Source: UBA4421 sp002704225 (lineage in GTDB: Bacteria; Pseudomonadota; Gammaproteobacteria; Pseudomonadales; Azotimanducaceae). Taken from it: DNA of 64,000 nucleotides. The stretch is from NCBI GenBank assembly GCA_902556425.1, contig CACDWG010000005.1:62001-126000 (forward strand), read 5' to 3'. Under the pieces are notes generated by a model. That model made no database searches and was not told the DNA's origin. It worked only from the letters and a program-made list of their open reading frames with translations. Positions 26,430 to 35,296 of this stretch are shown piece after piece; the first letter of the stretch is position 1; every line of letters begins with the position of its first letter. A program made the translations under genes and the position numbers.

Positions 26430-29400
26430 TTATTTCAGCGAAAATGTCCACGTGTAATGGCCGTCTTTCAGCAAATATTGCTCTTTGGCACTTGGCGTCC
26501 AAGAATCGTCGCCACCCACGCCCATGTGATAACCGTCTAAACACAGATGCAAACCCGCTTCGGGCTCTAACTGGTGATAATGGGTAGCAGCTGACAACTG
26601 ATCAAAGCCAAAACGACTGACACTAAAGTGAAACCCACCCGACACGAAGATTGCTCCTATCTGCAACTGACTGACATCGCAACGCAAGCCATTCTCGGAG
26701 GGAAAAATGTAATCCGTGTGCATGTCGGGAATACTTTGCCGCCAAGCGCCGTAATCCGCACTCGCGAGGCGATCAGGATAATTTTCATGAGGCCCACGTC
26801 CAAACCAGCTGACCATCTCGGCCGTCGTTTTGAGATTCAGATGAGCGCCAACACGAGCCAGCGGCGGCAGGCGCCCAGACACATCGACCTGCACTCGAAC
26901 ATCCATCTGGCCGTCACCATGAAATTGATGCGTCCAGAAGCTTCGAATCAGTAATGTCCCATCAACGAAATGGCCCTGCTCGACGACGACCATGCCTTGA
27001 TCGTGTTCGGCCCGGATGTTCAGACATCGCGACTGCAGATCAAACAATCCAGACTGCTGCCAGCGTGCAAGCCATGACCGAGGATCCAACCGCCCTGCTT
27101 CGCTGACCCCGATGTCGTTGTCCAGAGGCGCCCTGACGAAATTGTCTGCCAAAGCCTCATGGAGCATTTCCTGACCGGCCTTGATCCAACTCGTCAACAA
27201 TCCGGTGTCAGCGTCGATCCGCCAAATGCTCTCTCCTGCCGCAATCTCAAATCCAGCCTCGGTTTCTGCGACCACTGCTACATCGGCTGGAGCAGCGTGC
27301 GGCAACGGCTCACCGGTCAGCCCAAACTGCCAGCGCGCTACCTCGTGACCCGGCTCTGACCAATCCGTCGATTCAACCTGCGTAATCCAAACGTTCAGCC
27401 AACTGGCACCCCTCTGCTGAAGATCCTTGGGAAACAGCGGCACGCTGCTTACCTCACCAGGCAACAAATCCAGCGCCACGTCTCCGCTATCGATCACTCG
27501 TTTTTCGTCCAGGTACTGCCAGTGCAGGCGCTCGTTTGCGGTGGCTCTGAACAGGTATTCGCTTGTGACGGTAACGCTGATCTCATCGCGGGAACGCAGC
27601 TTTGCCGTAAAGGGCTGCTGACAGCGCTTGGCTTCCAACAAGGTCGGATGCGGGCTGCGATCGGGAAAGACCAAACCATTGATGCAAAATTGCCGGTCAT
27701 TCTTTTCTTCACCGAAATCACCGCCATAGGCCCAGACGGTCCGCCCGTGCTCGTCGGTTTTGTTTAGCCCTTGATCTACCCAATCCCAAATAAATCCGCC
27801 TTGGAGCCTTGGGTATTTCCTAAAGGCGTCCCAATAGTCCGAAAAATTTCCCAGACTGTTGCCCATGGCATGGGCGTATTCACACAGAATGATGGGCCGA
27901 TTTTCCCCGCCTAAACCAGCCCATTTGATCAAACCCGGTTTAGGAGCCAAATCCGGTCCCTGAGGCATATCGGTGTCTGTTCTGGCGTACATGGGACAAA
28001 TGATGTCTGTGGCAGAGGTCGCCGAGCCACCCCCTTCGTATTGAATTGGCCGAGAAGGATCTGCCCGCTTGGTCCAGTGATACATCGCCTCGTGGGCGGC
28101 TCCGTATCCAGACTCATTCCCAAGCGACCACACAATGATACTCGGGTGATTGAAATCTCTTGCGACCATACGGGTCATACGTTGCAAAAAGGCCGCAGCC
28201 CATGCCGGGTCGTCTGCAAGCGCACCCATGGGCGTCATACCGTGCGTTTCGATATTGGCTTCATCGACGACATAAAGCCCCAAGCGATCGCACAGACGAT
28301 AAAAGCCGGCTTGATGCGGGTAATGAGAGCAACGCACTGCATTAAAATTGTTCTGCTTCATCAACACCAGGTCGCGCTCCACATCCTGCAGCGATTCGTG
28401 ATGACCCGTCGCCGGATGGTGCTCGTGCTTATTGACCCCGCGAATCAGAAGCGGTCTGCCGTTCAAACACAATTGCCCCTCAATGATTGCCACGGAACGA
28501 AAGCCAACATCACAGGCCTCCACTTCAACCACTTGGCCATTGGCATCGCACAACGACACAGTCAGCCGATACAGGGAAGGCTCTTCCGCACTCCAGTGTT
28601 TAGGCGACGGTACCGACAATCTGATGTGACAGCGGTTTGGATAACCGCCCTTTTCGTCAATCTGCTTCGTGCCCATGGGAAAGATTTCTTCAACGACCAG
28701 AGAGCCAGACGGGTCTTCTAGGTCGTAGAGCCCCAGACGGATTCCATGGCCCGCGGCATGCTCAGCGGTCACCGTAATCTCGAGTTCGCCGTGCTCGTAC
28801 CGATCATCCAGCCCGGCGGTGACCTGCAGATCGCCAATGTGTTGCCGCGGTTTTTTCAGCAGGAATACAGAACGAAAAATCCCGCTCAGATTCCACATGT
28901 CCTGATCTTCGAGGTAGCTCCCATCGCTGAACCGAAAAACCACTACCTTCAACCGATTGTCACCCGCCAGCAGATGCTCCGTCAGATCGAACTCCGCGGG
29001 CAATCGACTGTCTTGGGAATAACCGATCCATACGCCGTTACACCACAGATGGAAGGCGCTATCCACGCCGTCGAAAGCGATTCGAACCTGCTCTTCCCCG
29101 AGCCAATCCTCGGAAAGGGTGATCGTGCGCTGATAGCAACCTGTGGGGTTGTCGTCCGGTACCTGTGGTGGGTTACACGGAAACGGGTACTTCACATTGG
29201 TATAAATCGGTCGATCGAACCCTTGCAACTGCCAGTGACCGGGTACTGAAATCGATGAACAAGACACCGAACCCTGTGGCCAGTTGTCCGGCACATCGTC
29301 TGGTCTGGCAAAGAGCTCGAATTGCCATTGGCCATCAAGGGACAAAACCGCATCGCTGATGTTGTCTTCCCTGGCATCTGTCTCCCTCCGCCAACTGGAC

Positions 29401-29477
29401 AAAGGCGCGTGTGCTGGCATTCTGTGCTGAGACGTAATGTCTGGGGTCTGCCAAGCCCGCTGAGTTTTGAAGTTCAT
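26430..29477 (-). CDS. lacZ: Beta-galactosidase, GH2
   Basis: 1015 aa, close to the length of E. coli LacZ. Hydrolyses terminal beta-galactosides. GWVNESGYG-like acid/base region is present as GNESGYG (about residue 455), and the nucleophile segment as LCEYAHAMGNS (about 535); both are near-exact family signatures. The N-terminal jelly roll, Ig-like domains and C-terminal small-chain domain (DWVDQGL, GRGPHENYPDR) are all visible. ATG at 29475-29477. It has no lactose permease or LacI neighbour. Divergent from an SDR at 29585. Confidence 0.95.
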   Translation of the reverse strand: MNFKTQRAWQTPDITSQHRMPAHAPLSSWRRETDAREDNISDAVLSLDGQWQFELFARPDDVPDNWPQGSVSCSSISVPGHWQLQGFDRPIYTNVKYPFPCNPPQVPDDNPTGCYQRTITLSEDWLGEEQVRIAFDGVDSAFHLWCNGVWIGYSQDSRLPAEFDLTEHLLAGDNRLKVVVFRFSDGSYLEDQDMWNLSGIFRSVFLLKKPRQHIGDLQVTAGLDDRYEHGELEITVTAEHAAGHGIRLGLYDLEDPSGSLVVEEIFPMGTKQIDEKGGYPNRCHIRLSVPSPKHWSAEEPSLYRLTVSLCDANGQVVEVEACDVGFRSVAIIEGQLCLNGRPLLIRGVNKHEHHPATGHHESLQDVERDLVLMKQNNFNAVRCSHYPHQAGFYRLCDRLGLYVVDEANIETHGMTPMGALADDPAWAAAFLQRMTRMVARDFNHPSIIVWSLGNESGYGAAHEAMYHWTKRADPSRPIQYEGGGSATSATDIICPMYARTDTDMPQGPDLAPKPGLIKWAGLGGENRPIILCEYAHAMGNSLGNFSDYWDAFRKYPRLQGGFIWDWVDQGLNKTDEHGRTVWAYGGDFGEEKNDRQFCINGLVFPDRSPHPTLLEAKRCQQPFTAKLRSRDEISVTVTSEYLFRATANERLHWQYLDEKRVIDSGDVALDLLPGEVSSVPLFPKDLQQRGASWLNVWITQVESTDWSEPGHEVARWQFGLTGEPLPHAAPADVAVVAETEAGFEIAAGESIWRIDADTGLLTSWIKAGQEMLHEALADNFVRAPLDNDIGVSEAGRLDPRSWLARWQQSGLFDLQSRCLNIRAEHDQGMVVVEQGHFVDGTLLIRSFWTHQFHGDGQMDVRVQVDVSGRLPPLARVGAHLNLKTTAEMVSWFGRGPHENYPDRLASADYGAWRQSIPDMHTDYIFPSENGLRCDVSQLQIGAIFVSGGFHFSVSRFGFDQLSAATHYHQLEPEAGLHLCLDGYHMGVGGDDSWTPSAKEQYLLKDGHYTWTFSLK

Positions 29478-29584
29478 GACCGCACCTTCTTTCTTCGCGA
29501 GCAGTTAACCGTAATTTTGAATCAGGCTGCCGCTCTCCTCGGCTGGCCCGGGTTGGATCATAACCAAAAACAAGGGATCGCCAA

Positions 29585-30337
29585 ATGCAGGACAGCGCTC
29601 AATATCCAAGCCTTCACGGGCAGGGTGTTTTCATCACAGGAGGAGCCACCGGCATTGGTGCGGCGCTCGTCCGCGCCTTCAATGAACAGGGCGCCCGCGT
29701 GACGTTTGCGGACATCAACCAAGACGCAGGCTCAGCATTGGTGACTGAGCTAGGCGGAAGGCCACAGTTCGCGCACATCGACCTGACCGATACGTCGGCT
29801 CTGCAAATGGCCATCCATCAGATGAACAATCGATCACCTCTTGCTGTGCTGATCAATAATGCCGCCAACGACATGCGTCATTCGCCAGACGACACGCGTC
29901 CGGAACAGTGGCGGGAGTGCATGGCGATCAACTTGGACGCGGCATTTTTCGCGGCACAAGCCAGCGCGCCCCTGATGGCCGCTCATGGCGGCGGTTCGAT
30001 CATCAATTTCAGTTCAATCAATGCGTTACTGGGGCCGAGCAATATGCCCGGATATGTCAGTGCAAAAGCCGGCCTGATCGGCATGACCAAGGCACTGGCT
30101 CGGGACTATGGGGAACGCTTTGTGCGGGTCAATGCCATTTTACCCGGGTGGGTTGTGACAGAACGACAACTGCAGACCTGGCTCACGCCAGAAGAGGAGT
30201 CGCGATGGATGAACCAGGTGGCCTTGCCGAAACGACTGCTACCCGAGGATGTGGCTCGTCTGGCGCTATTTTTGGCGGCCAGTGACTCAGCCATGATCAC
30301 GGGTCAAGCGTTCACCATCGATGGCGGCAGAACCTAG
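29585..30337 (+). CDS. SDR-family oxidoreductase, sugar-dehydrogenase type
   Basis: 250 aa classical SDR. TGGATGIG (about residues 17-24), NNAAND, SSINA with catalytic Ser, and YVSAK with catalytic Tyr/Lys are visible; the C-terminal GQAFTIDGGRT is typical. It resembles SDRs that oxidise aldoses or sugar acids, which would suit a lacZ neighbour (galactose). The link is inference from the divergent layout over about 105 bp. Confidence 0.85.
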   Translation: MQDSAQYPSLHGQGVFITGGATGIGAALVRAFNEQGARVTFADINQDAGSALVTELGGRPQFAHIDLTDTSALQMAIHQMNNRSPLAVLINNAANDMRHSPDDTRPEQWRECMAINLDAAFFAAQASAPLMAAHGGGSIINFSSINALLGPSNMPGYVSAKAGLIGMTKALARDYGERFVRVNAILPGWVVTERQLQTWLTPEEESRWMNQVALPKRLLPEDVARLALFLAASDSAMITGQAFTIDGGRT

Positions 30338-30365
30338 ACGCCTCCGTGGACCCCTTACCCAGGCG

Positions 30366-30761
30366 CTACCAATCGTTTTTGAAAATACGCTGGGATTCGC
30401 CTCGATTTTCGAAATACAGCAAAACAGACGACACGCACAAGCCGACCATGATCAACCAATCGATCCAGTATTCGGCGGAAAACGGTAGTCGAAACACGCC
30501 GACGACCAACAGACTGTTCACAAAGACTTGAACCGGAGCAACCGAGGACAGCGGGCGCTTGTTCCGAAGATGACGAAAAATAAAAAAAGCCATCGTCAGG
30601 AACACCGCCGACCGTATGACGACGAGGCGACCGCCCTCATTGCCGGTCAATTCCCCCAAGACCGAGCCGGGCAAATAGACGTCATGCCCTACCATCGACA
30701 GCGCGCTAACCACTAGGAAACCAACCATGCACAAAGCCAATAACCCTTTTCTAATCGTCAT
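30366..30761 (-). CDS. Small integral membrane protein, unknown
   Basis: 131 aa with four hydrophobic segments: GLLALCMVGFLVVSALSMVG (about 5-24), VIRSAVFLTMAFFIFRHL (about 48-65), FVNSLLVVGVFRL (about 80-92) and WLIMVGLCVSSVLLYF (about 102-117). Short basic loops lie between them. No recognised family. Convergent with the sugar SDR, and downstream of the HSL-type esterase on the other strand side. Confidence 0.55.
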   Translation of the reverse strand: MTIRKGLLALCMVGFLVVSALSMVGHDVYLPGSVLGELTGNEGGRLVVIRSAVFLTMAFFIFRHLRNKRPLSSVAPVQVFVNSLLVVGVFRLPFSAEYWIDWLIMVGLCVSSVLLYFENRGESQRIFKNDW

Positions 30762-30848
30762 TCCTATTAGCTCTTAACACTTGCAAGGAAATTAACGACT
30801 TTCAGGCTCGATGCAAAGCCTCAAACCGGTCGCAGTTGTAACGAACTG

Positions 30849-31913
30849 TTACCGGCAGGCGTAGGCGAAAGTACGCAACGATCCCAGGGTTTCCTGATAG
30901 GGCTCCGGTGCGATATCCGGAAAACTCATATCACCCGCGTGATTGGTGGCGGGAACAACCCTCGCCGTAGCCGAATTGCCCGCGCTCAGCAGCTTTCGGA
31001 AAAACACAAGACCTTCATCTCTCAGCGGGTCTAGCTCATTTACCGAAATGATATGTGGCGGAAGGCCCGTCAGATCTTCCTCAGTGGCATGGTAGGGCCA
31101 AGCGAGCGGATTCTTTGCGTTAGCCAATTCGGGATCATAGGCCTTAACCAGAGCCGACATCATCGGGCCGTCTAACGTATACCCGTCGTTTTCCTTTAGA
31201 GACAGAAGATTTTCCGGAGGATCCGCGTAGGCCCCACTGATGTAGGGACACAAGGCATACACACCTTGAATGCTGTCGATTCGCCCTCCGCGTTTTGCCG
31301 CCAACGTGGTCGCTAAGGCTAAGTTTCCGCCCCCGGATTCACCTGACATAATGATTGCCGAAATACCCAATCGCTGACGATTTTTATCAGTCCACTGCAA
31401 AGCCGCATCGCAATCGTTCAAGCCGGCAGGGAACGGGTGGTTACCCAACACACCACTGCCATTACGAAATTCAACACCCACCACAACCAATCCGCTTTGC
31501 GCCAGATCGTTGCGCCAGCGCACGTAGTTTGGATCTCCGGCAGTCAGAATGACCATGCCGCCGCCGTGCGTATGGAAGATACAGGGCAGCGCGCCCTCAT
31601 GATTCGAAGGACGGTGAATGTAAAGCGTAATCTCATTGCCATCGACACCTTCGATGACTTCCGTCGTCTGCTCCACATCGCTGTAATCTGGCATCGCCGC
31701 ATGCATTTCTGGATACGGCATGGACATTAGCGCTTCGAGCTTTGTGCCATAGTCAACACAGGCTTCATAGGAAGCGTCCGAGTCCAGCGGCTCAATAGCA
31801 TCCCCAATATCACCGACGGCCGCGATGACACTTGCCACCCGCGGATCCATCCTAGGATCTGTTAGCAGAGTCATCGTTGGGTCGCCCAGTCGTCCGGGTA
31901 AATGATTTTGCAT
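30849..31913 (-). CDS. HSL-type alpha/beta hydrolase (esterase/lipase)
   Basis: About 354 aa. The hormone-sensitive-lipase signatures HTHGGGMV (oxyanion hole) and GESGGGN (nucleophile Ser) are clear; the Asp of NELDPLRDEG and His of ATNHAGDM complete the triad. Several in-frame ATGs (31943, 31928, 31913) compete; none has a strong ribosome site, so the N-terminus is uncertain. Likely an intracellular esterase for short or medium acyl esters. Confidence 0.88.
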   Translation of the reverse strand: MQNHLPGRLGDPTMTLLTDPRMDPRVASVIAAVGDIGDAIEPLDSDASYEACVDYGTKLEALMSMPYPEMHAAMPDYSDVEQTTEVIEGVDGNEITLYIHRPSNHEGALPCIFHTHGGGMVILTAGDPNYVRWRNDLAQSGLVVVGVEFRNGSGVLGNHPFPAGLNDCDAALQWTDKNRQRLGISAIIMSGESGGGNLALATTLAAKRGGRIDSIQGVYALCPYISGAYADPPENLLSLKENDGYTLDGPMMSALVKAYDPELANAKNPLAWPYHATEEDLTGLPPHIISVNELDPLRDEGLVFFRKLLSAGNSATARVVPATNHAGDMSFPDIAPEPYQETLGSLRTFAYACR

Positions 31914-32035
31914 GGCCGCGTCTCTCATGAAAAAATACATCATGCCGCAGAAAATACGATGTGTGAAAGGGTCTGCAAACGCTCTAGCATCGACGCTGTG
32001 GCATCACATCGCCGAAAAATTGGAGAATCAAACGA

Positions 32036-33184
32036 ATGGATACGCCTTTGACAGCTCAGGATCATGCTGACGCCATGACCGATTACGTGGCGGACGGCAT
32101 CGCGCGCGCCAAAGCGCTGGGCAATCGCGGTCCTCTCATGCTGGGATCGGATGGAAAACTGACCCCTGATATTCTCGAAGCGTTTAATCGCACAGGCTTC
32201 TATGTGTTTGAAAATGCTGTGGACTCTGCGGAGATTGGGCTGCTTCGTGCTGACATGGATTCCCTGCTGGATCGTGCACCGGTGGACAACGGTGCTACCC
32301 ACGACCACCAGGGCCGACCGGCCTTTGGCCAAGAATTCGCAAAACCCATCTACTCACTCATTCGGCCTCTGGCCGATCCTTGGGGTGGCACCCAGGCGCT
32401 GAACGGTCGACACCCTACGAAAATGGCGCAACCCGTTGCCGACAACACGGCAAACAAAGTCGTCTTTTTGATGTTTGGTATGTGTCAGGCTATGCCCAGC
32501 GGTTTGCGCCTCTATGGCCACCCCGACTTGTTGGCCGCCGCCGCTTCCATTAATGGCGACGACTTCGTTCCGTATAACGACGCGACATTCATCAAACAAC
32601 CCGGGCTGGGTGGCTCAGTTTCTTGGCACCAAGATGGGGTAACCCACTGGGACAATCCGGAATGGGATTCCGGCATCCACGGTTTTAACTTTCAGGTCCA
32701 GCTTTACGATACCTCTGCACGAAGCTGCCTCTGGGTGGTACCCGGCACCCACAAAGAGGGCAAAATCGATATCGCGGCCCGAGTGGCTAAAAACAACGGT
32801 TCCGAAAAACTGCCCGATGCCGTGCCGCTGTATTGCGATGCCGGCGACGTCACCATTGTGAACAGACAGGCCTTGCATGGCTCGTTTGCCAATACGTCAG
32901 AAGATCTGAGAATTTCGCTGACTTTTGGCTTTCATCGCCGCCGTTCGGTGCTCGGCGCCGCCGGCGCCCTCAGCGAATCCGAATCGGTTCGGTACGACGA
33001 GGCCCGAATAGCGAAACGCTCGGAAGTGGTGGCGGTGGCCATCGACGCCAGAGCCCAGTTCTATCCTGATCAGCCGCGCTTCCATTATCAGCCCATGGCA
33101 GGCCAAGAGCAGGATCTGCAATTCAACGACGCTAACTGGCAGCGGGTCATTAAGGACTACAATCTCAACGACCTATCGATTTAG
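32036..33184 (+). CDS. Phytanoyl-CoA dioxygenase (PhyH)-family protein
   Basis: 382 aa Fe(II)/2-oxoglutarate-type dioxygenase. The metal triad is visible as HxD in SWHQDG and a distal His in QALHGSF; the Arg in LRISLTFGFHRRR is the likely 2-oxoglutarate ligand. An N-terminal helical extension of about 60 residues precedes the fold. The ATG follows a GGAGAA-like site. A clear terminator ends the unit. Substrate unknown; the family hydroxylates acyl-CoAs or small metabolites. Confidence 0.85.
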   Translation: MDTPLTAQDHADAMTDYVADGIARAKALGNRGPLMLGSDGKLTPDILEAFNRTGFYVFENAVDSAEIGLLRADMDSLLDRAPVDNGATHDHQGRPAFGQEFAKPIYSLIRPLADPWGGTQALNGRHPTKMAQPVADNTANKVVFLMFGMCQAMPSGLRLYGHPDLLAAAASINGDDFVPYNDATFIKQPGLGGSVSWHQDGVTHWDNPEWDSGIHGFNFQVQLYDTSARSCLWVVPGTHKEGKIDIAARVAKNNGSEKLPDAVPLYCDAGDVTIVNRQALHGSFANTSEDLRISLTFGFHRRRSVLGAAGALSESESVRYDEARIAKRSEVVAVAIDARAQFYPDQPRFHYQPMAGQEQDLQFNDANWQRVIKDYNLNDLSI

Positions 33185-33217
33185 AGGGTTGTCTTGTAAA
33201 TGATCGCGCATAAAAAA

Positions 33218-33251
33218 ACCGCTGCCGACCCAAGCCGACAGCGGTCTTTTT
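33218..33251. terminator. Bidirectional rho-independent terminator
   Basis: A seven-pair stem (ACCGCTG with CAGCGGT) is flanked by an A run on the left and a T run on the right, so it can end both the PhyH gene (stop 33184, plus strand) and the aldehyde dehydrogenase (stop 33282, minus strand). Confidence 0.85.
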
Positions 33252-33281
33252 GATTCCTCGCCTTCGCTAGCGCATCACCTT

Positions 33282-34688
33282 CTAGCCCTTGGCCATATTG
33301 ATGATCTTCTGCTGAGTAAACTCCAACAAACCTTCTTGGCCTAGCTCGTTACCCAAGCCAGACATCTTCGCGCCACCGAAGGGAATGGTCGGATCCAGTT
33401 CCGCGTGCTTGTTGATCCATACCGTGCCGGCGTCCATTTGTTCTGCCAGCGCGTAGGCACGCTCTGGGTTCGCTGACCATACAGAGCCGCCGAGCCCCCA
33501 AGGAGAGGAATTTGCACGGGCTACCGCCTCGCTTTCATCCGCAAAGCTCATAACAGGAAGCACCGGGCCAAACTGCTCTTCATCGACCAAACGCGAGCCT
33601 TCCTTGATGTCACGAACGATGGTCGGACGAATGAAGTAGCCGGGCTTGTCCGGAAACTCACCACCGGCAATCACATTACCTTCTTGCTTGGCGTCTTCGA
33701 TCAACGCCTTAACCTTGTCGTACTGCATCTTGTTGTTCAGCGGCCCGAGCTTCGTGCCCTGCTCAGAACCGTCACCGATGATGGTGTCATTGGCGATGGT
33801 CGCCAACTCGTCACACACTTCGTCATAAATGTTCTCATGAACATAGAGTCGCTTCATGGCGATGCAGACCTGACCGCTGTTTTGGAACGCACTATCGAAG
33901 AGCTTCTGAGCTGCTTCCTTGGGGTTCACATCATCCAGTACGATGCCCGCATCGTTGCCGCCAAGCTCCAACGTAATACGCTTGAGCAGTCCCGCCGCGC
34001 CAGCCATCACCTTGGCGCCCGTCTCGGTAGAACCCGTGAAGGAGATTTTACGAACGTCGGGGTGAGCGGTCATCGGCGCACCCAAATCATTGGCGTCGGT
34101 AATAAAGTTAATAACACCAGCGGGCACGATATCACTGATGAGTTCCGCAAGACGCAAGGTGCTTAACGGCGTCGTTGGTGCCGGCTTGATCACAAGCGTG
34201 TTACCCGCAATCAATGCTGGCGGCAACTTGAACGCCATCAGAAGCAGGGGAAAGTTCCAAGGCACGATCGCACCAATAACCCCCAGCGGATTCCGGTGAA
34301 CTTCAACCCGTCGAGCGTCGCTGTCCTCTAGCACCTCCACCGGCAAATCCAAGGAGGTGAAGTAACGGCAAAACGCCGCCATTCCATAGACTTCTACCGT
34401 GGCAGCTTCCAGCGGCTTGCCCTGTTCCTTGGTCAGCAATTGCACCAGTTCCGTCGCATTCGCTTCGATCACATCAGCGATTTTCAAGACAAGGGCTTTA
34501 CGCTCGTCGACATCGGTCTTCGACCAAGCAGGAAAGGCTGCCTTGGCCGCAGCGACTGCCGCGTTCAGCTGGTCTTCAGAAGCCCGAGGGCAGTCTGCGA
34601 GTACTTCTTCTGTGGCTGGATTGAGAACATCCATAGACAAATCGCCGTCTACCATTTCCCCATTGATCAATAATTTGTATGCACCCAT
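33282..34688 (-). CDS. NAD(P)-dependent aldehyde dehydrogenase
   Basis: 468 aa cytoplasmic enzyme oxidising aldehydes to acids. Catalytic Cys275 in QNSGQVCIAMKR and general base Glu241 in LELGGNDAGIV are exact family matches; the cofactor motif FTGSTETG follows the Rossmann domain. ATG at 34686-34688 after AGAGGAAA. It is the last gene before the bidirectional terminator. Could act on an aldehyde made by the PQQ or P450 systems; not provable. Confidence 0.93.
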   Translation of the reverse strand: MGAYKLLINGEMVDGDLSMDVLNPATEEVLADCPRASEDQLNAAVAAAKAAFPAWSKTDVDERKALVLKIADVIEANATELVQLLTKEQGKPLEAATVEVYGMAAFCRYFTSLDLPVEVLEDSDARRVEVHRNPLGVIGAIVPWNFPLLLMAFKLPPALIAGNTLVIKPAPTTPLSTLRLAELISDIVPAGVINFITDANDLGAPMTAHPDVRKISFTGSTETGAKVMAGAAGLLKRITLELGGNDAGIVLDDVNPKEAAQKLFDSAFQNSGQVCIAMKRLYVHENIYDEVCDELATIANDTIIGDGSEQGTKLGPLNNKMQYDKVKALIEDAKQEGNVIAGGEFPDKPGYFIRPTIVRDIKEGSRLVDEEQFGPVLPVMSFADESEAVARANSSPWGLGGSVWSANPERAYALAEQMDAGTVWINKHAELDPTIPFGGAKMSGLGNELGQEGLLEFTQQKIINMAKG

Positions 34689-34725
34689 CGTGGTTTCCTC
34701 TCTGTTTCAATTTTGGTGTTCACCG

Positions 34726-34759
34726 TATTTCCCATGGCCTGATCCTAGGGAAATTTCCC
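34726..34759. promoter_or_regulatory. Palindromic site upstream of the aldehyde dehydrogenase
   Basis: A perfect 12-base palindrome GGGAAATTTCCC at 34748-34759 is preceded, about 14 bases away, by TATTTCCC, so GGGAAAT occurs as an inverted pair. It sits 60 bp before the ALDH start. This is a candidate operator; no regulator gene is adjacent. Confidence 0.4.
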
Positions 34760-34789
34760 GTCTGTTCCTATCCTTAATTGTGTCGCGAT

Positions 34790-35296
34790 CTAGCGCAGTG
34801 GTGATTGGACGAACCCGTCCCGGTTCGGCATCTCCACTTCAACCAGCGTCTGTGCCGACAGTTCAGCATCCAAGGCCAACAAACCGTTGAGATGCAAAAC
34901 GTAGGCTGTCACCGCATAAACGTCAGGATCGCTCAGTGTTTTTTCGTTGCCGTAGGGCATGGCACGCTTTACGTAATCAAACAGCGTGGTGGCATAGGGC
35001 CAATAACTGCCAACGGTTTTCAATGCAGATGACGTCGTCAGCGTACCCGCACCACCGACAAGCGCGTTACCCCGCAGCTTTCCCTCAGCGCCGTGACAAG
35101 CCGCGCACTGAGTGAGATATATCATTCTTCCAGTCTCAGCTGTGCCGGTGCCCGGCGGCAATCCGCTGCCATCGCTGGCAGCCACGGACTCGTAACCCTC
35201 CGGCGCGTCAATGCCCAACGCGGGCCGAAGATCGTGTCCCATTTGGGCCTCAGCCAAGGTTGCGAGGCTGAGCAAACACAGTACAAGGCTACGCAT
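34790..35296 (-). CDS. Monoheme cytochrome c of a SoxC-like sulfite dehydrogenase
   Basis: 168 aa. ATG at 35294-35296 has AAGGA six bases upstream; an ATG two codons earlier abuts that site. A signal peptide ends near AEAQ. One heme site CAACH appears (about residue 65), then VGSYWPYATTLFDYVKRAMPYG, a stretch typical of SoxD/SorB-type subunits. SoxD proper is diheme and twice as long; this is single-heme, closer to the SorB-type. It overlaps the SoxC-like gene by 8 bp and would be its electron acceptor in the periplasm. Confidence 0.8.
   Translation of the reverse strand: MRSLVLCLLSLATLAEAQMGHDLRPALGIDAPEGYESVAASDGSGLPPGTGTAETGRMIYLTQCAACHGAEGKLRGNALVGGAGTLTTSSALKTVGSYWPYATTLFDYVKRAMPYGNEKTLSDPDVYAVTAYVLHLNGLLALDAELSAQTLVEVEMPNRDGFVQSPLR

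Noticed and set aside
28041..28721. A 226-codon plus-strand open frame within lacZ
   Set aside because: Antisense to LacZ, which matches family signatures throughout this stretch.
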